Shown here piece by piece: positions 1-11,685 of a DNA stretch of 64,000 nucleotides. Position numbers and translations under genes: made by a program. Every line of letters begins with the position of its first letter. Positions within the stretch are counted from its first letter, which is position 1. Origin of the DNA: Glycine soja. Taxonomy: Eukaryota > Streptophyta > Magnoliopsida > Fabales > Fabaceae. The notes beneath the pieces were generated by a model that worked only from the letters and a program-made list of their open reading frames with translations, was not told the origin of the DNA and did no database searches. Location: positions 43,991,136-44,055,135 of the forward strand of contig NC_041008.1 in NCBI RefSeq assembly GCF_004193775.1, in the 5' to 3' direction.

Positions 1-342
1 TAGAGTGATACACTATTTGGGATGAGTTACAATCTTGTAATAATTTTTATGATAGTGAATATTTTTTGAGACGGTTTTGTAGATGTAAGCAAGAGGTGTC
101 AAATCACGTTAAATTTTTGTGTTTGTTATTATTTTTCCTACGATATAATTTTTGTGTGTGTTTTCATGATCATTTGTGAGTATGAGTAATTTTGTTTGAA
201 GGAACATTGATTACCCAATAATTGGGTCATTGTAAGTATGGATGGATTTTTGGTTCAATGTATTGAAATATTTAATTAAACCGATTAGATCTCATTTTGT
301 AGAATTTGAAATTTCTTGAAATGTTTAATTGTGGATTTAGGT

Positions 343-1395
343 ATGGAAAATTTGGAGGAAGAGCAACATGCGGTTGTTGTGTATGTACTTGATGAAACGA
401 TCCCCGATGTAAGTGTTATAATTTAAAACAATAGGCATTGTGTTATGTGAATAGTTGATTAAGTTAAAATATATTTCGTGTTTGTTTTTGTGTAAAGGTT
501 TTGAATGAATCAAGTTATGAATTTGTAGTCAATGATGATGTTAATGCAAAAGAAGAAGAAACTGGTGGTGGTGATGATGATAAGGGTCTTTTTGTTAGTT
601 AATAGCGGGTTGTTTGAGGAAAGTGGTGAAATTGTACCAATCATTATTAATGGTTTGATTGATATTGTTGACATTAATATGATGAATATTACTAGTGATG
701 AAGTGGAGAGGTTCTTATTTGGTGACCTAAAGTGGCATACTTGTTTTACTATTGATATGTACAAATTGATGGGTTTTCTATTAACAGAAACAAAGTTGTG
801 AAAAGTTGTATGAGTGAAAAAATACAACAAACATTTGTTTATTCTAGAGAAAGTTATGGAGACGATAGGGGGTTGATGGTGGAAATAGGAAGTATGAACC
901 GAGAAATGATATTAGATGTGATTGTTTTGTTAAGTTTATTGTGCATGTTAAGAAAAATTATGAACGATGGGAAATAAAGGACTTTAATTATAGATATAAT
1001 CATGATTTGTTAGAGGAAGATTATTGTTATCTATTACCTTCACATCAAAGGATGACTGTAGGTGATATTTTGCAAATTGAGAACCTTAGAAAAGCAAAGA
1101 TAATGACTCCTCATATATCTGGTTTATTAACTAAAATTTCTAGTAGTTATGACAAGATAAAATGATGTAAGAAAGATTTTTACAACCATATTGTACGATA
1201 AAAAAGACAAGACTACTATGATACTACTAGTGGATTAAAGTTTCTTGATGGCTTGAAAAAGACACACCATGTGATGTTTGTAAGACATTCAAAAGACAAT
1301 GATGATAGGTTGCAACATTTATTCTAGTGTGATAGTGAAAACCAATTAAACTTTGAAATATTTGGTAATGTGATTAGAGGAAAACTAATTACACA
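343..1395 (+). pseudogene. FAR1/FHY3-related pseudogene (N-terminal part)
   Basis: FAR1/FHY3 proteins are transcription factors derived from Mutator transposases; they carry an N-terminal zinc-finger DNA-binding domain followed by a transposase-like core. A start at 343 reads MENLEEEQHAVVV, then a plausible intron (GT at 409, AG at 496-497), then an acidic stretch ending in a stop near 602. Further on, 941-1165 encodes the conserved end of the FAR1 domain, with the peptides YNHDLLEEDYCYLLPSHQRM and TVGDILQIENLRKA. Around 1308-1376 the start of the transposase-like core is recognisable (RLQHLF, then CDSENQLNFEIFG), but the Trp codon between these two pieces has become TAG. Several stops and frame changes separate the pieces and nothing beyond the start of the core is visible, so this is a truncated, dead copy. 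It could come from a FAR1 gene or a related MULE; I favour FAR1-related. The N-terminal exon assignment is less sure than the middle part. Confidence 0.75.
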
Positions 1396-4300
1396 AGTCT
1401 TATAAAGATGTAATACATTTTTACACGAATCATGTTAATTTGCTTAAAATATATTAGTTATGGATAAGTTCATGTTCCGGCTGCCTAATATACCTTAGCG
1501 TTAAATTAATAATTAGTGGGTTGTTTCGAAAGCTAATTTCTAGAGTGGATTCGTATACACACACAACAATATAATGAATGTCTTGGTGATTCATGATTAT
1601 CAATTGTGTGTTAGAGCTCAAGATCCACTGCGGTCTCTTTATAATATATATTCTATTTTATTAATTCTTTTAATTCGACAAAATGTACAGAGTGCCACTA
1701 CAATTCACACACAAAAGATGAAAAGAACTTGGAATAATTGGTGGAGCAAGAATGTACAAACATTTATATTTTAATTTGGTCGAGCAAGAGTGTATTAACA
1801 GTTTTATTTTAATTTTTAATTCCGACCCAATGATTAAAATTACTTGTCTAATAAACTAATAATTGGAGATTAGTGCTTTGACTAGAAACAAGACAACGAG
1901 GAGAAAATATCGCGTAATAACTTTAACACATAAAACACGGTGAGTTAGTGTTCAATTATATAATATGACTCTTGTCAAAAAATAAATAATTATAATATGA
2001 CTATATGTTGATGTGGAAATATATCACTGCTTACGCCAGAGATTATTAAATAATGACACTTCGGTAGCACGCCACGCGCTTGTTATGTGTTTGAAAATTG
2101 AACCATTCCTTCAAAAAGAAAGAAGAAAAGATTGAACCCCTAAATTATTATTTTAATATTTTGGTATAATTCTTTTCTTTAATGTGTCATTATTTTTTCA
2201 AAATATTTCAAAAATATATATTCGTTTTTGTGAAAAATTAAAATAAAAAGTCATAAAAAATTAATTTGATAAATACTTTATATTTAAAAATTAATTTGTT
2301 GAAAATAAAATTTAAATAATTAATAATACTGACACGAATTACTGAATCCGATCCTCTAGAATTATAAAAGCAACTACGTATAATCTAAATGAGTATTTGA
2401 ATTATAAATTAAAAGTACACTTCAAATGAAAGATTGTAATCATATTTGTTACACCAAAAAAAAATGTAATTATAATTGTTAATTCAAAAGTTAATTGGTG
2501 GCGTCAAACCATATAACCTAAGGGTAATTCTATCTGTATTCCCTTTTATCTCTTTGTACTTTTTATATATTTAGAAATTAATTTCTGGAGTATAAAGTAA
2601 ATTTCAGAATACAAAAAAATAATAGAAACTCCCATAACCGAACCTATAGAAGAAACAAGCCAGCCATGACGGTCTACCACTAAACAAGGCCCAAAAGCCA
2701 CATAGAAGGCACCTTTATTCCTGGTTGGTTCTCGACGTTGTTTTTTGTCATTACAATTGGAGTTGCTGTTTGCACCATCTGTCTTTTGTTTTTGCTAACA
2801 ACATCATCACATTTTTCTTTCTAATTGTTATTTTAAAGTTTTATTTATTTAAAGATAGATATATTTTTTCAGAATTTTAATTTTAGGATGCATTAAGCTT
2901 TCTTCCAGAAATTCAAATTGAAAAGTGATTTATAAATTACTTTAGAGATTAAATTTTGTTCACACTATTTAACATACTTTGGACATTAAATTTTTGAAAA
3001 AAACATTATGCACTCTTGTGAAATTAAAGTTTGTGTTGGTGTGCGTATATGGAGTGGGCGTTTAATACTTTTGGCATAATAAACGTTTAGAAGTGATTTT
3101 GTAAATCACTTTCGTGTTTAGATAAGGATAATTTCAAAATTGCAATTAACGAAAAAGAGGAGAGCAAATTTTTTGGCTGTTGCTATTTGCACCCCATTTT
3201 CTAACTCTCAATTGCCCATTAAAACGAAATTTTTTGTATAATAATAATGAAAATGAAATATTATATAATGAATATATGCTGAAAATAGTTTAAAATTAAG
3301 GTTTAAAGAATGATAAAAATAAGATGAAAATAAAATTTTAGATAAGATTTAAAGAACACTAATGATAGAATGAAAATAAGACTAACAAATATGCATATAA
3401 GATAAATGTTTATTATTATTTTTATTTCTTGTCAATCATCTTAATTCTTAAGTGATATTTTATTAAAAAAAATATACCTATTTTATAAGTATATCTATGA
3501 AACTATGAATCATAGTTCTGAAGATACATTTATGGAATATGTATATGTAATTCCAGAAAGCAAAAGGAGTGTACTTCTTTAAGAAAAAGGGTATGATGGG
3601 TAATTGAGAGGTAGAAAGGGGGTACGGGGCTAGACTTAGAGTAAAAGGGAGTGTAAGTATCAAGATCCTTACAAAGGCCATAGCGGCCCAAATAATGGTT
3701 GCAAGTTGCAAGGATATTCTTTTCTTTTGATTTTTCTCTTTGCTTCTAATTAGTGACAACTTTAACGTGCGCAAATATTTTTGTCCGCAGGACCGAAGTC
3801 ACCAGTGTCTCACGCGTCTTGTTACGTGCGACAAATATAGCTCACACGTGGGAAGGAAGAACGAAAATATCGCGATATTTTAGCCTAAGGAATAGGAACG
3901 AGCATGGTAGCCAATAAAAAATGAACACGTATTAGTTACGCGGCGTGCACCGTAGGAAGTGGAAGTTTCCAACATGTGCTTTTATTGCAAAAAAGAGAAA
4001 ATTAATATTAGGCGCTTTTGGCCTGATCCATTTAAATATTACAGTATTTGAATACTTGAATAGACGGTTTTACCCTCTTTCCTTCAAACATGCCTATCCT
4101 CACCACGTCATTACTTTCTTTGATTACCCATTTTGTCCCTTTCCCTAATGTCCCAGGATTAGGTCTTAAATTAGGTTTGAAATGAAAAGGAATCCAACCT
4201 TGGAAATCAGCAATGAATATTGAATACGAACATAAGGATGCGGAAAAGACCTCCTTGATTACCAAAATAAATACGCTTCAAGCAAAAAACAAAAGTACCC

Positions 4301-4740
4301 ATACCCAAATGAAGTGAAAATATTGAAAAACCTTGAAAACAGAAGCAACGAATCCAACAATAGCTAAAATTTGATTTTTATCTTTTTATGTTCCAAACAC
4401 AGTGTAAGCCTTCAACACGCTGCCCCAGTGCCCCGTCACAATGAAAGTGTTATAGCTTTAACATATTTTAATTAAATTCATAAATACATTTTGTATGATA
4501 TGAAAGTGTTATATTTCTCTTAAAAAAAAAGAAAGTGTCATATTTCTTTAATAGTTCATCTAGTTAGTACGTGTCAATGCCTAGAACAGTGCCCAAAAAA
4601 TTCCTGTCATGTGTTGCTTTAGTGTTTTCTTTTTCTTAATTGCAAATGTTGTTCTCTGTTGGGATGGGACTTGTCCATTGAATCTACCTGGGTCCAAGGC
4701 TATTAGTGTAAAATAAAATGGTAACTCAAGAAAAAAATAG
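1396..4740. other. Intergenic, AT-rich, no gene seen
   Basis: I see no convincing coding sequence here; the short open frames lack family motifs. The stretch holds AT-rich low-complexity DNA and several short inverted repeats, for example AAGTGATTT/AAATCACTT around 3092-3112 and the 18-bp palindrome at 3864-3881. A G-box-like CACACGTGGG lies at about 3842-3851, too far from the invertase start to be assigned to it with confidence. Confidence 0.5.
3864..3881. repeat. 18-bp perfect palindrome
   Basis: The sequence AAAATATCGCGATATTTT equals its own reverse complement and has a CGCG core. It lies in a short GC-richer island between ACGT-containing motifs. No function can be assigned from the sequence alone. 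Confidence 0.8.
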
Positions 4741-4742
4741 CG

Positions 4743-4824
4743 ACCACGTGTGAGGGACAGTAATGTAATTTTCTTCTCGTCAATTTCAGAACCTGCGAAC
4801 TTTCCTTTCTCAAAGCTTATAAAA
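4743..4824 (+). promoter_or_regulatory. Invertase promoter: G-box and TATA box
   Basis: A perfect G-box/ABRE-type core CCACGTGT lies at about 4744-4751, and a TATA box TATAAAA at 4818-4824. Transcription would start near 4850 in a CT-rich leader. A strong splice donor (CT|GTAAGT, GT at 4916) suggests that an intron interrupts the 5' leader before the ATG at 5155; its acceptor is uncertain, perhaps the AG at about 5116-5117. G-boxes bind bZIP and bHLH factors; ABA or light responsiveness is inference. Confidence 0.6.
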
Positions 4825-5154
4825 TGGCGTTTTGAGCTTCGTTCTTCATTTCTTCAAATCTCAAGCACTGTTCGCTCTCTCATTCAAACCATTCGATCTC
4901 ATCATCTCCCCAACCTGTAAGTAAAACTACAAATCACTGTAAATTTACATTACCACTCTCTTAGTTATTAACTTAGAATCTTCCCTTTCTAGATTATAAT
5001 TATAATTATAATTTTTTTATATATATTTCCTCCCATATAGTTATATATTATTGTTGGGATATATGCATAGAAGAGTCATAGATAAAGAAAGTCTTGATTA
5101 TTAATAGTCCAAGGCAGTTTCCTTTTGTGGGGTGTGGTTATTTGATCATACAAA

Positions 5155-8100
5155 ATGACTAGTGGTAGTTGTATTGGAATCTCTACCATGAAGCCTTGTT
5201 GTAGAATCCTATGTAACTATAAAAGTCCATCTATTTTTGGGTTTTCTCCAACCAAGTTGAGTGATTCAGCAATCATGGGCATGTTGTCCAGATCATGTCG
5301 TCACAACTCAACCCATCGCCATAGGTACAATACCTGTAATACTCAGAATGTAGGGTACATAAATGGGATCCATCCGAATCGGAGAGATTTTAGTGTTTCC
5401 GGTTCGAATTGGGGTCTTGCTAGGAATTTTAGCACTAGTTTTTGTGTCAATATTGGTAGTTTTAGGCCTAGGGTTGTGTCCTTGATACCGCATGTAGCGT
5501 CGGATTTTAGGAATCACTCTACATCAGTTGATTCTAATGCTAATGACACGAGCTTTGAGAAGATTTTCATTCAAAGCAGCTTGAATGTCAAGCCATTGAT
5601 AATTGAAAGAATTGAGACTGATCAAAGTAAATTGGAGGAAGTCGCTGAAGAAAGATGTGACGAGTCAAATGTAAATATAGATAATTTGAAGGATTTAAGT
5701 GAGAATAAGGTTCAGAGGGAGGTATCTGAGATTGAAAAGGAAGCTTGGAAGTTGCTTCAGGATGCTGTCGTCACTTACTGTGGGAATCCGGTTGGGACAG
5801 TTGCAGCTAATGATCCTGCGGACAAGCAACCGCTGAATTATGATCAAGTCTTTATCCGTGATTTTGTTCCATCAGCACTTGCCTTCTTGCTCAATGGTGA
5901 AGGGGAAATTGTCAAGAATTTTCTACTTCACACATTGCAATTACAGGTATGTTATGACCTCAACAGCTTAATTAGATTGTTACACCATACTTATTTGCTG
6001 TTCTTCTGCAGAATAGTTTCTTCTGTAGTATCTGTAAAATTTTGATATAGCTCTTAACAATAGATGCTTAGATACCTGCTTCTGTAAGCACTGCTATTTA
6101 TGTAGTGTATTGTATGTTGAGGTGATGTAAATTAGCTTTAATGCCGCATAATAAATGACAGATGTTCTTGCCTATCCATCAATTGTATATAGTTCAAAGG
6201 ATTTTAGAGATAGATTAATGAAGGATAGATAAGACATCATGTGTCCTATGTTAAATGTTACTGAAGAATTGTCTAAGTGCATGTTTGGATTCCCATTATA
6301 AAAGCCCTAAACCAGGGTTTGGGCAAAAACTTGTCTCTTGTTGCCTTTGCTCAAACCTTGGTTTGGAGATTCCCAACTTGAAGCCAAACATACTCTAAAT
6401 GCTTCTCATACACTGAGCCTAAATCATTTTCTCCTAACTTCAAACAAAGAATCCTGGTAAATGCCTCACTAGCTAAGTTTTGCCAATTTGTATCTCAAAC
6501 AAAATGAGTAACCAATTAGTGGGAGGGAAGGAATATTATTTAAGGTGTTGTCAACAAACAATGTTGATGAAGCTGTTATGTGATTTGACTTAATGGCTTT
6601 TGGTGTACTTGTTGGTCATTTAATATTTTTATTCAATGTTTTTGTTTGCCAGAGTTGGGAGAAGACTGTTGACTGCTACAGTCCAGGGCAAGGGTTGATG
6701 CCAGCAAGCTTCAAGGTTAGAACTGTGCCTCTTGACGGTAGCAATGAAGCATTTGAGGAAGTTTTGGATCCTGATTTTGGTGAATCAGCTATTGGTCGTG
6801 TTGCGCCTGTTGATTCAGGTAAGTTATTTATTGTTATTGAAGCTAAGACATTTATCAATTAAATTAAATGTTACCTACACTGTCATTAGATCCTCTTTTC
6901 CTGATATAGTCTTTTGATAATTTTACTTTTTTCAATTTTTTTGTTTGCATAACTTAATTTTACAGTCTAAATTTAGGCTAAAATTTTGAAGTTTATGCTA
7001 AATGCTTTGGTAACAGGATTGTGGTGGATTATATTGTTGAGAGTTTATGGGAAATTAACTGGTGACTATGCTTTGCAAGAGAGAGTGGATGTCCAAACAG
7101 GCATAAGACTGATCCTTAAGTTGTGTCTGACTGATGGATTTGACATGTTTCCTTCTCTATTAGTCACTGATGGTTCCTGCATGATTGATAGAAGGATGGG
7201 TATTCACGGTCACCCTCTTGAGATCCAGGTAAGCTGATTGCTAATTTTTACTGTTTATATGAGGAATTGGGAATTATCATACTTTGTTCTTCCTAACATA
7301 TGGTACTGAAAGAGGGAATTCTTCCATTGATAATATGGTTTCCTGCTCTGTAATTTGAGCAGCATGCTCTTTCAGATGCATTATTTGAGCAAGAACAAGT
7401 GATGTCACCATGATTCAAGAAAACGTTATTCTTTGCCGTAGAACAATCTCTGATTGACAATTTTAAAATGAATAAATTTCCCTTTACTCACTTTTGGACA
7501 ATACTGATGTAGCATTTCATATTAAAAATTAAAACATACTCACCATTTTATAACTTTTACAAGTGTGCATTATTGAATAGTTACTACTTGCATCTTTATA
7601 CAACTAATTGTAAATTGGATTGCAGTTGGTTGTGGGCTGTGGCTTTGTTGACTGTCTTTAACAACCTTTTCCTCATGTCTCATCAGTGCAGTTTTGCCTA
7701 TGCATTAACAATCGTTTTGTCTTGTGTTAGATGATGTTAGATGATTAATAAGTCAAAGGGTGATTTTTGAAATTGTTGGTTAGACATATTCATTCAATAT
7801 TAAGGTCAGATATTCTGAATTGACTGTAGTTGTCTGCCTACTGCAGTGGCATGAAGCTATTAATAATGCCGTGTAATATTGTCTGGAAGAGACTTAGAAT
7901 GATAATTAAACATATTGGTCCATCATTGATCAGATTCTATCCCGTTTCCCTTTTGTTACATGTTGGTTCCTGGCTGTTTGAGTTGCCTCTTTACTTACAA
8001 AATTTCTCCTTGGGTGTATTTGAATTGCACATTTGCAGGCATTATTTTACTCAGCTTTACGCTGCTCTCGTGAGATGCTGATAGTCAACGATGCAACTAA

Positions 8101-9716
8101 GAGTTTGGTGGCTGCTGTTAGTAATCGCCTGAGTGCACTCTGTTTTCACATGAGAGAGTATTATTGGGTTGATATGAAGAAGATTAATGAAATTTACCGG
8201 TACAAGACAGAAGAGTATTCTACTGATGCTGTCAACAAGTTTAACATCTATCCAGAGCAAATTCCTTCATGGCTAGTAGACTGGATTTCTGAGGAAGGTG
8301 GATACTTCATTGGCAATTTGCAACCTGCTCATATGGACTTCAGGTTTTTCTCACTTGGAAACCTTTGGGCCATTGTATCATCTTTAGGCACAACAAGACA
8401 GAATCAGGGCATTTTGAATTTAATTGAGGCCAAATGGGATGATATTGTTGCTCAAATGCCTCTCAAGATTTGTTATCCAGCACTGGAGGGTGAGGAATGG
8501 CGTATAACCACTGGCTGTGACCCCAAGAACACGTATGGCTCTTCTAAATTTCTTGTTCTTTATGACATGATTGTTATTTTTGCAAGAGTATTGCTACAAC
8601 CACAACCCTCTTGATACAAAAGTTCACAATGGTGTCATGCAAACCATTAAAATAAACAGTCAAATGTTTCGATATCTTGCCAGAGATAGTTGTGTTTTCT
8701 TGTATCATAAAGGTTTTGGCTGTTGCATTACTCTTCTCTTAGAGTATCTGTATGCTATCTTATCTCCTCCGTTGTCTCCTGTTGGAAGTTACAATGATAA
8801 TTTCTGTTAAACTGCTTGCAGCCCTTGGTCATACCATAATGGAGGATCTTGGCCGACACTTCTCTGGCAGGTGAGTTTGGATCATGTCATCTTTATGATT
8901 ATTTATTATACTATTTTCAATAAAATCAAGTGCCTTTCTGTTATATTTCTTGTTTAGACTAAAGCAATTGAAAACCTATTATATATTTCCCTTTTCTGAA
9001 GAGGATTTATTATATGAAATTTATTAGAATGCACCAATAGCATAAAGGTTTTTATTTTATTTTTTCACTCATTCAATCACAGATTGACATATATAATAAA
9101 ATTGTTGACTTTTGTAATAATTACGTAAAAGTCATATTTTGGACGATTTCTAACTAGTTCACAACACAAAAAATTTATGCTCGCATTGTATCAAGATTAA
9201 ACTCTAGTTATATTTCATATTTCTATTTTATCTTTTACAAATATAAGCTTATTTGGTCAAAATCCAGATGCAATTACTTCCTGTACATTTGCTCTACATT
9301 TTGTTGTTTGAAGAAGCCTTTTAGATTTTCTATGAATAAGGGCCCTGTTTTAATGAGCTTACACTTAGTATGGTATCTCTAAACTTCAGTTCACGTTAGC
9401 CTGCATCAAGATGGGAAGGCCTGATTTGGCACAAAAAGCAGTTGATTCAGCAGAGAAAAGGCTTTCAGCGGATAGATGGCCCGAATATTATGATACCCGG
9501 AACGGAAGGTTTATTGGGAAGCAATCACGGTTGATGCAGACATGGACCATTGCTGGTTTCGTGACCTCAAAGATGCTTCTAGAGAATCCAGAAAAGGCAT
9601 CCTTGTTGTTTTGGGAGGAGGATTTTGAACTTCTTCAGAACTGTGTCTGCAAGCTAAGCAAAAGTGGTAGAAGGAAGTGTTCCCGTTTTGCTGCAAGGTC
9701 TCAGTTTATTGTTTAA
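5155..9716 (+). CDS. Alkaline/neutral invertase (GH100), organelle-targeted type
   Basis: This enzyme hydrolyses sucrose to glucose and fructose near neutral pH. Six coding exons join in frame: 5155-5946, 6653-6818, 7017-7228, 8039-8532, 8822-8870 and 9390-9716, giving 679 residues, normal for the long organelle-type isoforms. All junctions are GT-AG. Residues 1 to about 190 are Ser/Arg/Asn-rich and poorly conserved, as expected for a mitochondrial or plastid transit peptide; the MKPCCRIL start resembles mitochondrial isoforms. The GH100 domain follows, with DQVFIRDF at 230-237, [14 protein letters not shown] at the exon 1/2 joint, [11 protein letters not shown] in exon 4 and [16 protein letters not shown] at about 556-571, the last peptide split across exons 4 and 5. 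The 49-bp exon 5 carries most of this motif, so skipping it would destroy the enzyme. The first ATG of the open frame is taken as start. Intron 1 contains a MITE-like hairpin (6278-6402). Family assignment is firm; mitochondrion versus plastid is not. Confidence 0.95.
6278..6402. mobile_element. MITE-like imperfect inverted repeat in invertase intron 1
   Basis: The left part (GCATGTTTGGATT, then AAACCAGGGTTTGGGCAAA) and the reverse complement of the right part (GTATGTTTGGCTT, then AAACCAAGGTTTGAGCAAA) match imperfectly around a short loop near 6334-6343. The size (about 125 bp) and non-coding content fit a miniature inverted-repeat element. I could not identify a clean target-site duplication, so the family is open. 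Confidence 0.5.
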
Positions 9717-11685
9717 TAGGGAGGAACAGAGAGTCATTGTTTGAACTCTGTAGTAGTGTAGGTGAACTAATTTATTACAATAATAACTGATTGATGCCAC
9801 TTTTCAGAATTAATCTGTTAACTGTTCCTGTTATTTGGTGACAACGGCTAACTGTGCAACATAGTTCTGTTGCATCATTTATTTATGCGGGGTAAACTTC
9901 ACGGATATCTATGTCCTGGGAGATTTCACCTTGTACTGTATGTGCTATGTTGCTTCACTGTGTATCAGATTTGAACAGTACTCACATTAATTCTACATTA
10001 TTTAATTTGTTTGGTGTTTAGTACATTTTTTTTATTTTAATGAATTTAATTTTTATATATTAACAGTGTAAAAGTTTTAACATTATAAATCAATCATGGT
10101 TTTTAAGGTGATCGTTAGAAAGTTAATAAATTTATTATATATAATAATAATGTACTGGCGGCATGTCCTTGGATGATCAACTAGTAGTAGTGCCATATTA
10201 GCCAGTTAATGAATCGTGTAAGTACTTTTGCAATTCTAGCTAACTGAAGTGTTAACATTCCATGAGTATTTTACACGATTTTATTAGATTTGTGATCTGT
10301 CGCGGGCAGTAAGTTATGCGAAAACTTAATAGTTTGTTTGGATTCCATTAAAATCCCCTATTGTGGTAACAGGAATCAAGTTGTATAGCCAGGATAGCTG
10401 CCTGTTAATGTAATTTTCAATTTCAAAATTGATTTGACGATTAACAGACTTGAATTAAAAAAAAAAAAGTAGAAATGTCTAACTTTTTGGCATCATGTTT
10501 ATGATGTGCATTGAGTTAAAAAAAAACAAAAGTCAAAACCGTGTCAATATGCAGGAGCTTAAAATATTAGAGAAACTTTCTATCAAAAAAAGTATATTAG
10601 AGCAACTCCATTGGAGTTGCTTAAGTTACTTCTTAAAATTAAGAAATTTAAAAAGATCATTGGAGCAAATCAGTACATTCTGTTAGACATTGTTTATATA
10701 AATAACTAAAAACCAAGGTTATTTAACTGTCAAAAAAATATTTTTAAGTTAAAATGAAAGTTCTTATGTGAACAGAGAGATAAAATGGTGTACCCTTTAA
10801 ACGTAAGTTAAAACTCAAGTTTTTACATTTGGAGTAAAAATTAGTGAGTATTCTTAAATCATATGTGATTAAAACAGACGAACAGAGAGTTAAAAATTTA
10901 AATTGAGCTTTTGCATTAGAGATGTTATTAGTATTAAGGATGAAGAAACATACTAGACCAACTTATTTAACTTGTTTCGGCTTACATGTCACCAATCCAC
11001 CAAAAATAGAGATAGGGTGGGCTGCCCACTTTATATATCATAGGTGGAAGAAAGTAGTTCATCCTATCAATATATATCAATTATTAGGTTGATTAAAAAA
11101 ATATTTTTTATTATTTTTATTTAATTAAAAAATATTAGTTTGAGGAGTTAACCAATTCAACTCTGCTTCGAGTCATTTTTTGGCAAGTCTAAATGGGACA
11201 AGCCAAAATAGGTTAGTGGGTTACATACCAAAACCCAATCAACCTAAAAAAATGTGTGAAACGAGCCAGTTTAGCTGATCAATTCCATTTTACCACCTAT
11301 ACTTAGTGTTGATATGAACACTGATCAAGTGTAGACGTGACAAGAAAATACACACTTTAACTAATAAAAAAAAAGTAAAATAGAAAGAATATGTTAATAA
11401 AAATGTTGATAATACTCCTCTATATCAGAAATTAAGTAACAAAATAAAAATAGCAAATAGAATCACAAAACTTGGAGAGAGAGAGATTGTAATTGAAGAT
11501 TAAACAACCCAGTCTACAGTAAGTAACTTGTCTTGGCCTTGTCAAGTTAACTTGTTCCATGAGCCTGTGCAGAAAAATTGTTGTCACATTTAGGCAAGCA
11601 TACCACACCACCTTGGAAGGACACGAAAACAAAGACATGAAAGCAATAAAGACGAGGAGATATTGGTATTGGTAGAAAGTAGAAA
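9717..11685. other. Intergenic between two converging genes
   Basis: This holds the 3' regions of the invertase (+) and the gibberellin 2-oxidase (-). No coding region is seen. It contains a 21-bp hairpin at 10601-10621 and scattered AT-rich repeats. Confidence 0.5.
10601..10621. repeat. Short hairpin with 10-bp perfect arms
   Basis: AGCAACTCCA and TGGAGTTGCT flank a single T. Similar GAGCAACTCCAATGG-type sequences occur at the ends of plant MITEs, so this may be a remnant of one; the rest of the element is not clear. Confidence 0.5.
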
